From positions 116,949 through 180,948 of the forward strand of contig BEXV01000387.1 in NCBI GenBank assembly GCA_003118195.1: DNA of 64,000 nt. Reading direction: 5' to 3'. Of the stretch, positions 63,301 to 64,000 are shown piece after piece. The position numbers were made by a program, and so were the translations under genes. The DNA is from Hemicentrotus pulcherrimus (lineage: Eukaryota > Echinodermata > Echinoidea > Camarodonta > Strongylocentrotidae). Below the pieces are notes generated by a model. The model was not told where the DNA came from. It did not search any database and saw only the letters and a program-made list of their open reading frames with translations. Position 1 is the first letter of the stretch; each line of letters begins with the position of its first letter.

Positions 63301-63804
63301 ATTATTTATTTGGTATTGATTCAATAATCCTTCATACATTTTTAGCATATTAGACAAAGCTCATTATGAAATTATCAAGGACACTGTCCAACTGGCACAT
63401 TTACAGAAGGCGGCATAAACGGCCTGCCGTGCCTTCCCTCTTTCTGAACCGAATTGACATACCTCAAGTACTGTGCACTCCCCTTTCATATTTCTGCCAC
63501 AAAAGCCACCATAAAAAGTGGTAACAATTTTATTTTGCCAATCAAATATTTTGAAGACTGCCCTGCTCGCCCCCTGCCAAAGATCTGGATACACCCCTGC
63601 ACTGTCCTGCATGTACTTACTGTATAGCTCAATGGCCATCTCATTCAGTTTGAAGAGCCTTGCTTTCTGTCTGGCATCTCCTTTCTCAATGAAATCTTCC
63701 ACCTCTTCCAATGTCTCTGCTGCTTGTTCCTGTGCCGTGAACAGGGGTTTCTTCTGGCCAACAGCCACCAGTAGATCTTCTGCCTTCACTTGCCACTCCA
63801 CAAC
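474..63804 (-). CDS. Titin-like giant Ig-domain muscle protein, partial, 36 exons
   Basis: One multi-exon gene, open at both ends of the window. The 36 exons below share GT-AG borders and compatible phases and join into one frame of about 2,300 codons. Domains in order: spectrin-like helices, Pro/Gln-rich linker, 14 I-set Ig domains, micro-exon linker, two Z1-Z2-like Ig domains, Pro/Gln-rich exons, two more Ig domains. The Ig domains show the usual marks: a Trp in strand C, a D.G.Y motif before strand F and an A.N turn. Proteins of this kind (titin, kettin/sallimus, obscurin) are structural scaffolds of the sarcomere; the family is clear, the exact orthologue is not. No signal peptide, kinase or fibronectin-III domain is seen in this part. 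Start codon and 3' end lie outside the window, unless the internal promoter near 18.8 kb is real. Confidence 0.85.
749..1436. mobile_element. Non-autonomous DNA transposon with 22-bp terminal inverted repeats
   Basis: Positions 749-770 and 1415-1436 are exact inverted repeats containing TATAAGACGCAC, flanked on both sides by TA, as expected for a TA target duplication. Inside the left end a second inverted copy (about 812-827) makes a hairpin; inside the right end the GGGTGCGTCTTATAC motif occurs twice in direct orientation. No transposase is seen in about 690 bp. TA duplication and end sequence suggest a Tc1-mariner/pogo-type element, which is an inference. It sits in the intron between exons 35 and 36. 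Confidence 0.75.
1303..1380 (+). repeat. tRNA-Leu-like (pol III box A/box B) fragment
   Basis: TAGCCGCGCGGTCTAAGG matches a tRNA-Leu D-arm/box A and GGGTTCGTATCCCGCC is a good box B/T-arm. An anticodon-like stem-loop with a mismatch lies between (loop TTTGGGT). The would-be acceptor arms do not pair, so this is a tRNA-derived fragment or SINE head, not a functional tRNA gene. It lies inside the right part of the inverted-repeat element. Confidence 0.65.
1733..1979 (-). CDS. Exon 35: Pro/Gln-rich linker and first half of Ig18
   Basis: Begins with a linker rich in Pro and Gln (PGTPPPSAQQAQPPPAQ), then KLPIGPPEFSKPLLPARY starts an I-set domain: strand B FSCNVRG, strand C KITWLRHG. Right border acceptor TTTCTAG, left border donor GTATGT. 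Enters in phase 1 and leaves in phase 2, which fits exon 36. Both core Cys residues of Ig18 are present across the two exons. Confidence 0.88.
2444..2702 (-). CDS. Exon 34: most of Ig17
   Basis: Nearly complete I-set Ig domain: TLSDVTVKEGKLVKLEC, strand C VKWYREG, then YYDDAGQYACAATNSKG. Both core Cys are present. The A strand is supplied by the end of exon 33 (GPVFTK). Acceptor TTCTACAG, donor GTAAGT; phase 0 in, phase 1 out. The introns on both sides are short (464 and 699 bp) and hold nothing notable. Confidence 0.9.
3402..3497 (-). CDS. Exon 33: Ala/Pro-rich linker into Ig17
   Basis: 32 codons: IEVKMAAPTEAAAPKPAAPP then SGPVFTK. Ala/Pro-rich hinge leading into the A strand of Ig17. Acceptor ATATCATAG, donor GTATGG. 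Phase 0 at both ends, so it could be skipped without a frameshift. Confidence 0.82.
3806..3988 (-). CDS. Exon 32: Pro/Gln/Val repeat exon
   Basis: 61 codons of low-complexity protein: VKPPPPQAEVKKPEAEVQ, then PPPEPKPQ and a run of imperfect VQPQ/VQQQ repeats ending PQAQVQQT. No fold is expected; it should be an extended, disordered segment. The DNA is a degenerate run of short repeats, so copy number may vary. Acceptor TTATTGTAG, donor GTGAGT. Phase 0 on both sides. Confidence 0.82.
4497..4660 (-). CDS. Exon 31: Pro/Gln/Glu-rich (PEVK-like) exon
   Basis: Encodes S-TAPTEEVKPQPPPQEQ, then Gln-rich and PPPPPQEEVKKAEQPQ. The mix of P, E, V, K and Q resembles titin PEVK or Z-repeat linkers in composition, without a clear match. 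Acceptor TTTCCACCAG, donor GTGAGC. Phase 1 in, phase 0 out. It follows the Z2-like Ig directly, where vertebrate titin carries its Z-repeats. Confidence 0.82.
4661..7491 (-). other. Intron 30 (2.8 kb)
   Basis: AT-rich sequence with no long frame on either strand and no convincing repeat. About 60 bases just left of exon 30 (7430-7491) are unusually GC-rich and stay open in the exon 30 frame. Confidence 0.6.
7492..7779 (-). CDS. Exon 30: Ig16, Z2-like domain
   Basis: Complete I-set domain in one exon: DSKPPEIVKGLQGQEKTEGD, VRFEVQITGTPKPDVKWFQ, IDIQISDEGDRYILVIPE and VFDEDAGDYSVRAENAAG. Neither core Cys is present, as in many cytosolic titin Ig domains. The QIS.EGD.Y and Y.VRAEN pattern resembles titin Z2. 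Acceptor TACATTTTCAG, donor GTAAGT; phase 1 to phase 1. CpG-rich against its introns. Reading past the donor stays open into a Pro-rich stretch, so a longer form is possible. Confidence 0.92.
7780..8712 (-). other. Intron 29
   Basis: 933 bp of AT-rich intron. Contains a short poly-C run near 8337-8347. No exon or element recognised. Confidence 0.6.
8713..8910 (-). CDS. Exon 29: second part of Ig15, Z1-like domain
   Basis: Begins inside the Ig fold at HPEPTVKWFKDDKELKSS and carries it to the end: FVKGKCSLKISKTSAKDNG, QYKCTADNKCGNAMC. The strand-F Cys is present, with three further Cys nearby. Acceptor TACCCCTCAG, donor GTATGT; phase 1 to phase 1. Completes the domain begun in exon 28. Confidence 0.9.
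8911..9993 (-). other. Intron 28
   Basis: 1.08 kb of AT-rich intron. A short degenerate GGGTAGGG/GGATTAGGA-type run lies at about 8911-8960, next to the exon 29 acceptor. Nothing else recognised. Confidence 0.6.
9994..10154 (-). CDS. Exon 28: Thr-rich linker, internal Met and start of Ig15
   Basis: Encodes IETTTTTTTRVVYSSAA, then MSRGRIGQEEAPKFTQPLKS and the first strands of an I-set domain (ATLQAELKG; no strand-B Cys). The Met codon (10100-10102) has the context GCGGCCATGA, a strong match to a Kozak site. APKFTQPLKS resembles the start of titin, where Z1 begins a few residues after the initiator Met. Acceptor TTTTTCAG, donor GTAAGC; phase 2 in, phase 1 out. Either an internal coding exon of the long gene, or the first coding exon of a shorter isoform. 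Confidence 0.88.
10130..10345. repeat. Tandem duplication of about 110-120 bp over the exon 28 acceptor
   Basis: The segment with GTGGTAGTTGTCT, AATGCTGAAAAATG and GATCAATTCTTCCCTGATT occurs twice, offset by 108-120 bp. Each copy holds a minus-strand acceptor (CATTTTTCAG, then CATT.AGACAAC). The sequence between the two acceptors is 108 bases and open in the exon 28 frame. Confidence 0.85.
14634..14985. other. Assembly gap (Ns), 352 bases
   Basis: Run of N between a GGGGGTGTGTGTT stretch and an 18-base poly-C run (14986-15003). Low-complexity edges suggest the gap spans a GC-rich or microsatellite tract. Open frames reported across it are artefacts. Confidence 0.98.
14986..15003. repeat. Poly-C tract at gap edge
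   Basis: Eighteen C in a row directly after the N gap. Other shorter poly-C runs occur near 8337, 12800, 41054 and 58742. Confidence 0.9.
18300..18670 (-). other. GC-richer block, candidate non-coding first exon of a short isoform
   Basis: About 370 bases with more CpG and GC than the surrounding intron, just downstream (minus strand) of the CCAAT/CArG cluster. A plausible donor (AAGCG|GTAGGA) lies at about 18288. The only Met frame near that end is a very short ORF that stops, so the block would be 5' UTR. Spliced to exon 28, translation could begin at its Met. This is a hypothesis from position and composition. Confidence 0.3.
18809..18818 (-). promoter_or_regulatory. CArG box (SRF-type site) in candidate internal promoter
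   Basis: CCATATATGG is an exact, palindromic CC(A/T)6GG site. On the minus strand a CCAAT motif (18833-18837) lies about 15 bases upstream, and a GC-richer block lies downstream. SRF/CArG sites drive many sarcomere genes. Single matches do occur by chance, so function is inferred from the cluster and its place before a titin-like N-terminal exon. Confidence 0.4.
20768..20836. repeat. 23-bp tandem repeat, three perfect copies
   Basis: Unit ATGAGTAATAAATATGTAAC plus ATA, repeated three times without mismatch at 20768, 20791 and 20814. Confidence 0.95.
22450..22486 (-). CDS. Exon 27: 37-base micro-exon, acidic linker
   Basis: Bounded by acceptor CCTATTTCAG and donor GTGAGT. With the base carried from exon 26 it reads G-LDFASEEDYSE and leaves two bases that join exon 28 to make Ser. 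Phase is the test: exon 26 ends in phase 1 and exon 28 needs phase 2, and these 37 bases supply exactly that shift. It links Ig14 to the Thr-rich linker of exon 28. Confidence 0.72.
24330..24730. repeat. Diverged tandem repeat, about 145-155 bp, three copies
   Basis: Three successive units begin near 24330, 24475 and 24630. Each has a GTC.AGA.GAGA.ACATG-like start, then AGCCAG.TAAACTTTATG and CTCTGCCT.TCACAAAA-like parts. They differ by many substitutions, so the duplication is not recent. Confidence 0.75.
25630..25718. repeat. (CT)n microsatellite tract
   Basis: About 90 bases of nearly pure CT/TCT repeat on the plus strand. Confidence 0.95.
26718..26870. mobile_element. MITE-like inverted-repeat element, 153 bp
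   Basis: Left end CTGGGACTCATTACACAAAG matches the reverse complement of the right end (CAGGGCCCCATTTCACAAAA) with a few mismatches, and the inner parts (GACAAATGAC and GTCATTTGTC) also pair. The whole can fold as a hairpin. No coding capacity. Confidence 0.65.
27020..27165. repeat. (CT)n-rich tract
   Basis: Plus-strand pyrimidine tract of repeated CTCTCT blocks broken by short TTTC and CTATTT pieces. Confidence 0.9.
29621..29654. repeat. (GT)n microsatellite
   Basis: Run of GT with a single TTT break. Confidence 0.93.
31575..32065. repeat. SINE-like dispersed repeat, tandemly duplicated 3' part
   Basis: Begins with the family core CACTCTCCACCCAGGTGTTA. The 3' part (CGGAGTGGAGAAAGTGCATA through GAGCACTATATAAGCA and a TTATTATT run) occurs twice, starting near 31674 and 31870, roughly 90% or more identical. 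Related copies lie near 47230-47535 and 42415-42610, and inverted near 51640-51830. TTATTATT tails are typical of SINE-like repeats; no pol III promoter was recognised in these copies. Confidence 0.7.
36217..36239. repeat. (TA)n microsatellite
   Basis: Twenty-three bases of alternating TA, about 500 bases left of exon 26. Confidence 0.95.
36733..37026 (-). CDS. Exon 26: Ig14
   Basis: Complete I-set domain in one exon: VPKTPKAAPHFAQTFGNR, LTYECRITGDPKPSVAWFKD, FQISEDGQFYKLEIVEVF, DEDAGVYECRAKNDYG. Both core Cys present. Acceptor GCTTCCAG, donor GTGAGT; phase 1 to phase 1. Its ISEDG.FY and EVFDEDAG motifs are close to those of Ig16, so the two may be related duplicates. Last Ig before the 14-kb intron. 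Confidence 0.92.
37290..37419 (-). CDS. Exon 25: second half of Ig13
   Basis: ISQSGEHNMLTIPKVGSQDA, then GTYSVVATNEKGRDVSGATL. No strand-F Cys. Acceptor AATTTCAG, donor GTAATT; phase 0 in, phase 1 out. Confidence 0.88.
37810..37857. repeat. Dispersed repeat copy, inverted partner at 42979-43030
   Basis: GATGTGGTGGCAGCGGTGGG and following bases match the reverse complement of 42979-43030 over about 50 bases with few differences. Both copies lie in introns, about 5 kb apart. Confidence 0.75.
38101..38267 (-). CDS. Exon 24: first half of Ig13
   Basis: G-EKDSDDRPTIVIRLNDLE, QPGDQAQFRVKIQGSPQPTV, QWFKNSIEIKSHSYIE. Strand B has Val where Cys is usual. Acceptor ATATCTCCAG, donor GTAAAA (weaker than most). 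Phase 1 in, phase 0 out. The intron to exon 25 holds a SINE-like copy near 37810-37930. Confidence 0.85.
38268..41888 (-). other. Intron 23 (3.6 kb)
   Basis: AT-rich intron with a poly-C run near 41053-41070. No exon, no recognised element. Confidence 0.55.
41889..42069 (-). CDS. Exon 23: second half of Ig12
   Basis: VKWTKDERSITETSRVRFLT, RQILMIIQVRPSDAGNYRIT, LTNDFGVSVSSATLLIDG. Starts exactly at the VKW of strand C. Strand F lacks Cys. Acceptor CCTTCCAG, donor GTAAGT; phase 0 in, phase 1 out. Confidence 0.9.
42415..42610. repeat. SINE-like dispersed repeat copy (diverged)
   Basis: Contains GCCACTCTCAACTTAGGTTA followed by ATGTAAATGGGTAACC, a diverged match to the core of the 31.6 kb and 47.3 kb repeats. 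Intron 22. Confidence 0.5.
42775..42878 (-). CDS. Exon 22: first half of Ig12
   Basis: D-KQSPDFIAPLESVVASEG, STIRLECRMSGSPAPT. Strand-B Cys present. Acceptor GCTTTACAG, donor GTAAGT; phase 1 in, phase 0 out, cut just before the strand C VKW. Confidence 0.88.
42979..43030. repeat. Dispersed repeat copy, inverted partner of 37810-37857
   Basis: Reverse-complement match to the 37.8 kb copy. Intron 21. Confidence 0.75.
43372..43552 (-). CDS. Exon 21: second half of Ig11
   Basis: VQWFFNNTPIQPSDRVEFLR, YYLVIKKPTSGDAGLYQCRA, SVVTTECTIMVN. Strand-F Cys present. Acceptor CTTTCTAG, donor GTAAGT; phase 0 in, phase 1 out. Confidence 0.9.
44137..44278 (-). CDS. Exon 20: linker and first half of Ig11
   Basis: Short Pro/Gly linker (VPMPGPGPIVVRPAQPIVF), then TEHLTDKQVVESTEIKLRVR, IEEKPSAQ. 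Strand B has Val instead of Cys. Acceptor TTATTTTCAG, donor GTAAGC; phase 2 in, phase 0 out. Confidence 0.87.
44510..44579. mobile_element. Short inverted-repeat hairpin related to the 749-1436 element
   Basis: Arms carry GTATAAACCGCACC and GGTGCGGTTTATAC, near-perfect inverted copies around a short core with CCCCGACTTT. The same layout and the CCCCGACTTT motif occur at the ends of the 749-1436 element, so this looks like a solo end or tiny relative. Intron 19. Confidence 0.65.
45006..45142 (-). CDS. Exon 19: second half of Ig10
   Basis: IIKEETVHTLVIKNPRPDAG, GKYTVVAENERGTETVNIVI, NVSGV. No strand-F Cys. Acceptor TCATACCAG, donor GTAAGT; phase 0 in, phase 2 out. Same length (137) and phase pattern as exon 16. 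Confidence 0.9.
45701..45746. repeat. (CT)n microsatellite
   Basis: Pure CT repeat following a C/T-rich stretch (from about 45639). Intron 18. Confidence 0.95.
45912..46087 (-). CDS. Exon 18: first half of Ig10
   Basis: V-NAALTPAPHIAPLQTQFS, HLDIPVGQPIRLHFRIRG, QPPPKVTWLQNDVEIVETEE. Strand B has Phe instead of Cys. SHLDIPVGQPI is nearly identical in Ig8. Acceptor CTTGTTACAG, donor GTAATG; phase 1 in, phase 0 out. Confidence 0.9.
46502..46884 (-). CDS. Exon 17: linker and complete Ig9
   Basis: Linker TQMEVVPVKAEPAFAPLQSR through a Met/Pro/Ala stretch, then IPPRFQSRLKDIEVSEGKP, IRVTGQPAPRITWYKDDKPI, ESVARLDVREAFLEDEG, RYVCKATNPAGQ. Strand B lacks Cys; strand F has it. Acceptor ACTCACAG, donor GTAGGT; phase 2 in, phase 1 out. 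The homologous Ig7 is split into two exons right after its WYK, so this exon has lost, or never gained, that intron. Confidence 0.92.
47230..47535. repeat. SINE-like dispersed repeat copy
   Basis: CACTCTCCACCCAGGTGTTA at about 47300, later ATAAGGGTAATCACAATGTA, AGCACTAAACACATG and a TTATTATTATT tail. Same family as 31575-32065. Intron 16. Confidence 0.7.
47603..47739 (-). CDS. Exon 16: second half of Ig8
   Basis: IINEETDYKLVIKEAKPEYA, GTYTVVAENDKGQESTSIEI, DVVPPE. No strand-F Cys. Acceptor TTGTGTAG, donor GTAAGT; phase 0 in, phase 2 out. Confidence 0.9.
48191..48360 (-). CDS. Exon 15: first half of Ig8
   Basis: S-LPQAPPVIKPISHQSS, HLDIPVGQPIVLKFRIEAF, PPVVRWYHDGVPVKETPDME. No strand-B Cys. 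The acceptor pyrimidine tract is a (CT)n microsatellite (plus strand 48365-48394) ending TCTTTAG. Donor GTAACA is weak. Phase 1 in, phase 0 out. Confidence 0.88.
48365..48394. repeat. (GA)n/(CT)n microsatellite forming the exon 15 acceptor tract
   Basis: Fifteen GA units on the plus strand, i.e. (CT)n on the transcribed sense strand, ending four bases from the exon 15 border. Confidence 0.93.
48989..49156 (-). CDS. Exon 14: second half of Ig7
   Basis: D-NKELTKDEPQYELSFM, ESVASLDVREAFLEDAG, LYTCQATNHLGRDVTSGRVE. Strand-F Cys present. Acceptor is weak: ACACAAAAAAAG, a purine run instead of a pyrimidine tract. Donor GTAAGT; phase 1 to phase 1. Confidence 0.85.
49633..49680. repeat. Degenerate CCCTAA-like run
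   Basis: Repeated AACCCTAA and AACCTAAC units with several interruptions. Looks like an interstitial telomere-like or simple repeat in intron 13. Confidence 0.6.
49759..49937 (-). CDS. Exon 13: linker and first half of Ig7
   Basis: V-IPIKQEEVQSAPAPAAK linker, then TAPRFKTRLKDMVVPDGQP, ELICKVAGVPVPDIIWYK. Strand-B Cys present. Acceptor TTGATCGTAG, donor GTGAGA; phase 2 in, phase 1 out. Confidence 0.9.
50031..50213. mobile_element. MITE-like element with GACCACC/GGTGGTC repeats
   Basis: Ends TCAAACCTGCTTTAGTGACC and the reverse complement of the right end (GTGAAACCTGTCTATAAAGA) are similar. Inside are repeated AAAGACCAC blocks (four or so copies). Non-coding. Intron 12. Confidence 0.6.
50713..50855 (-). 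CDS. Exon 12: second half of Ig6
   Basis: VVKEDTTYTMQISRAEPEDT, GKYTIRAENEQGQESSSIEI, NVPRPPV. No strand-F Cys. Acceptor TTTTGAAG, donor GTAAGT; phase 0 in, phase 2 out. Confidence 0.9.
50879..51120. mobile_element. MITE-like element with 31-bp inverted ends, next to exon 12
   Basis: Positions 50879-50909 and 51090-51120 are inverted repeats with about three mismatches; shared core CAGTGACAC and TAACTCCAT. Total 242 bp, non-coding. Its left end lies only about 23 bases from the exon 12 acceptor, so it may include the branch point region. Target duplication not clear. Confidence 0.7.
51349..51521 (-). CDS. Exon 11: first half of Ig6
   Basis: E-DSTPTAPWIQPLKLESNS, LEIPVGQPIKLAFKVSGN, PEPTVTWHHNDRPLRPDGR. 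No strand-B Cys. Acceptor AATTTCACAG, donor GTAATA; phase 1 in, phase 0 out. Confidence 0.88.
51522..54820 (-). other. Intron 10 (3.3 kb)
   Basis: AT-rich. Contains an inverted copy of the SINE-like family (about 51640-51830, ending ATCACCTGGGTTGAGTGGAA) and a GAT triplet run (54721-54743). No exon found. Confidence 0.55.
54721..54743. repeat. (GAT)n triplet microsatellite
   Basis: Seven to eight GAT units about 80 bases left of exon 10. Confidence 0.93.
54821..55096 (-). CDS. Exon 10: Ig5, with ambiguous 5' border
   Basis: I-set domain in one exon: ACILSKLENVTVQEG, KLACVVDGIAPITAQWYKGE, ALDEGYEYVMKFQSNMATL, NESFPEDSGTYTCRVTNAVG. Both core Cys present. Donor GTGAGA, phase 1. Three acceptors fit the phase: 55147 (CCCTCAG), 55096 (CGCTAAG) and 55072 (CAAATTAG). 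The longest includes an in-frame TAA (55098-55100). I use 55096 because it restores an A strand like that of Ig4 and avoids the stop. The exon is symmetric (phase 1/1), so it can be skipped. Confidence 0.8.
55148..56192 (-). other. Intron 9
   Basis: About 1.05 kb, AT-rich. Nothing recognised. Confidence 0.6.
56193..56501 (-). CDS. Exon 9: Ig4
   Basis: G-LDDDDLRAPVIISHPEDLT acidic lead, then LQEGDPIRLTCQIGGELPL, SVNWFKEDEALDAAGEF, NESFAEDEGVYTCQATNAWG. Both core Cys present. Acceptor TTTGCTCAG, donor GTGAGA; phase 1 to phase 1. Ig5 in exon 10 is its nearest relative (EALD, NESF.ED.G.YTC). Confidence 0.92.
56502..57853 (-). other. Intron 8
   Basis: 1.35 kb, AT-rich, with a few short palindromic ACATGTA pieces near 56725-56920. 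No exon or element identified. Confidence 0.55.
57854..58043 (-). CDS. Exon 8: second half of Ig3
   Basis: VEWLKNNKPVKEENPDYNLK, TGVCRLEIDEVFPEDAARYS, CRATNEAGKAETTCMLSVM. Strand-F Cys present. Acceptor GCATCACAG, donor GTAAGT; phase 0 in, phase 1 out. Confidence 0.91.
58714..58761. repeat. Inverted GGCCGAGA repeat with poly-C core
   Basis: GGCCGAGA at 58714 and TCTCGGCC at 58754 flank a GGGGGG and a run of 13 C, so the segment can form a strong G/C hairpin. Intron 7. Confidence 0.7.
58925..59031 (-). CDS. Exon 7: first half of Ig3
   Basis: E-AEEPPVFLTPLVNAQAKK, GTPFAFECVLKGDPVPV. Strand-B Cys present. Acceptor TCACCAACAG, donor GTGAGT; phase 1 in, phase 0 out, cut just before strand C VEW. 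Confidence 0.88.
59626..59795 (-). CDS. Exon 6: second half of Ig2
   Basis: SKDGIKVKGEPYILKVDNK, THTLIIPEADLEDEGIFICT, ATNPAGRAECIIQVKVN. Strand-F Cys present. Acceptor TCCTTTTAG, donor GTAGGT; phase 2 in, phase 1 out. The strand-C Trp codon is split across the intron to exon 5. Confidence 0.9.
60214..60397 (-). CDS. Exon 5: linker and first half of Ig2
   Basis: A-VQEEFVLPKEVPKVSTGH linker, ATMPKFIEIPGDKNVEEGK, LILEVTVDAYPQPNVV. Strand B has Val instead of Cys. Acceptor TGTATCACAG, donor GTAAGT; phase 1 in, phase 2 out. Confidence 0.89.
61049..61270 (-). CDS. Exon 4: most of Ig1
   Basis: LDCVVKGDPAPEVEWFKDGA, NLSVECGDEGICALSFYNTQ, PEAAGVYTVKAFNVIGEAMC. Strand-B Cys present, strand-F position is Val. 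Acceptor TTTCTTTCTAG, donor GTAGTT; phase 1 to phase 1. Confidence 0.9.
61903..62065 (-). CDS. Exon 3: Pro/Glu linker and A strand of Ig1
   Basis: LIQPESPITQTRKEPVEAF, then PAPEPEPPKPVGYAPYFTRK and IRDNLVKQGRAT, which leads into LDC of exon 4. Acceptor CTTCCATGCAG, donor GTAAGT; phase 0 in, phase 1 out. Confidence 0.88.
62620..63095 (-). CDS. Exon 2: end of spectrin-like segment and repeated Pro/Gln-rich linker
   Basis: Starts with a helical stretch (RVTSTVKTNRELLDALQVTN, DELFALANN) that looks like the last helix of a spectrin-type repeat begun in exon 1. The rest is Pro/Gln/Val-rich with about three degenerate 26-31-residue repeats of the form E(S/T)V.P..Q(K/R).V. It ends KSSKSIK at donor GTACAA (not a strong match); reading past it meets a stop about 13 codons on, so a terminal-exon form cannot be excluded. 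Acceptor ACATTTTTCAG; phase 1 in, phase 0 out. Confidence 0.82.
63621..63804 (-). CDS. Exon 1 of the window: spectrin-like helical exon
   Basis: VVEWQVKAEDLLVAVGQKKP, then QAAETLEEVEDFIEKGDARQ, KARLFKLNEMAIELY. Trp in the first helix, charged amphipathic helices and a break by Gly fit a spectrin-type repeat (helices A and B, with helix C in exon 2). Acceptor TGTTTTAAAG, donor GTAAGT; phase 0 in, phase 1 out. The gene must begin farther right, outside the window. Confidence 0.82.
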
Positions 63805-64000
63805 CTTTAAAACAGGATTGCAAAAAAATTTAATGATGACATTGCAGACATACATGTAGGTTGATGGCTAATCTGCCTAACACAATATATAATCCCAATT
63901 CTAATTTCTCATGACAAATGATCACCTACAGGGTATCGGTCAAATCTTACATTTCCATTGAAGAAGAGAATCATTTTCCAAGTTAATGAGTTAAACAGTT
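63805..64000 (-). other. Intron sequence upstream of the first visible exon
   Basis: AT-rich sequence before an acceptor. No exon or promoter signal seen. Confidence 0.5.

Noticed and set aside
63518..63859. Plus-strand frame opposite exon 1 (113 codons)
   Set aside because: Antisense shadow of the spectrin-like exon, which has proper splice sites on the minus strand.

Overview
This window is animal genomic DNA from one long gene. It is AT-rich (roughly 35% GC by eye), has short coding exons in large introns, and carries dispersed repeats with TTATTATT tails. The style suggests a marine invertebrate deuterostome, most likely an echinoderm such as a sea urchin; that is an inference from style, not a match. 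Everything coding that I can support is on the minus strand. I reconstructed 36 consecutive exons by reading splice sites and reading phase. Transcription runs from about 63804 down to 474 and the gene continues past both window edges. The joined exons total about 6.9 kb of coding sequence (about 2,300 codons), and every junction keeps phase.

The product is a titin/connectin-like sarcomeric protein. In transcript order it has: a spectrin-like helical segment (exons 1-2, 62620-63804); a Pro/Gln-rich linker with a repeated motif (exon 2); fourteen I-set Ig domains (exons 3-26, 36733-62065); a 37-base micro-exon (22450-22486) isolated between introns of about 14.2 and 12.3 kb; an acidic/Thr-rich linker with a well-placed internal Met; two Ig domains resembling the Z1-Z2 pair at the titin N-terminus (exons 28-30, 7492-10154); Pro/Gln-rich exons (31-33); and two further Ig domains (exons 33-36).

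The main point of interest is that a spectrin/Ig module is joined in phase to a titin-like N-terminus. In vertebrates CCDC141 (spectrin-like plus Ig) is a separate gene just upstream of TTN on the same strand. The large intron before the Z1-like exon holds a CCAAT plus CArG cluster next to a GC-richer block. That is a candidate internal promoter that could start a titin-like isoform at the Met in exon 28. Other unusual points are an exon with an in-frame TAA and three in-phase acceptors, a duplicated acceptor before exon 28, a (CT)n microsatellite used as an acceptor tract, and a two-Ig super-repeat with alternating presence of core cysteines.

Non-coding content is introns with microsatellites, several short inverted-repeat (MITE-like) elements, a tRNA-derived fragment inside one of them, a dispersed SINE-like family, short tandem repeats, a 352-base assembly gap (14634-14985) and a single N at 17959. 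No plus-strand gene, functional tRNA, rRNA or CRISPR array is supported.
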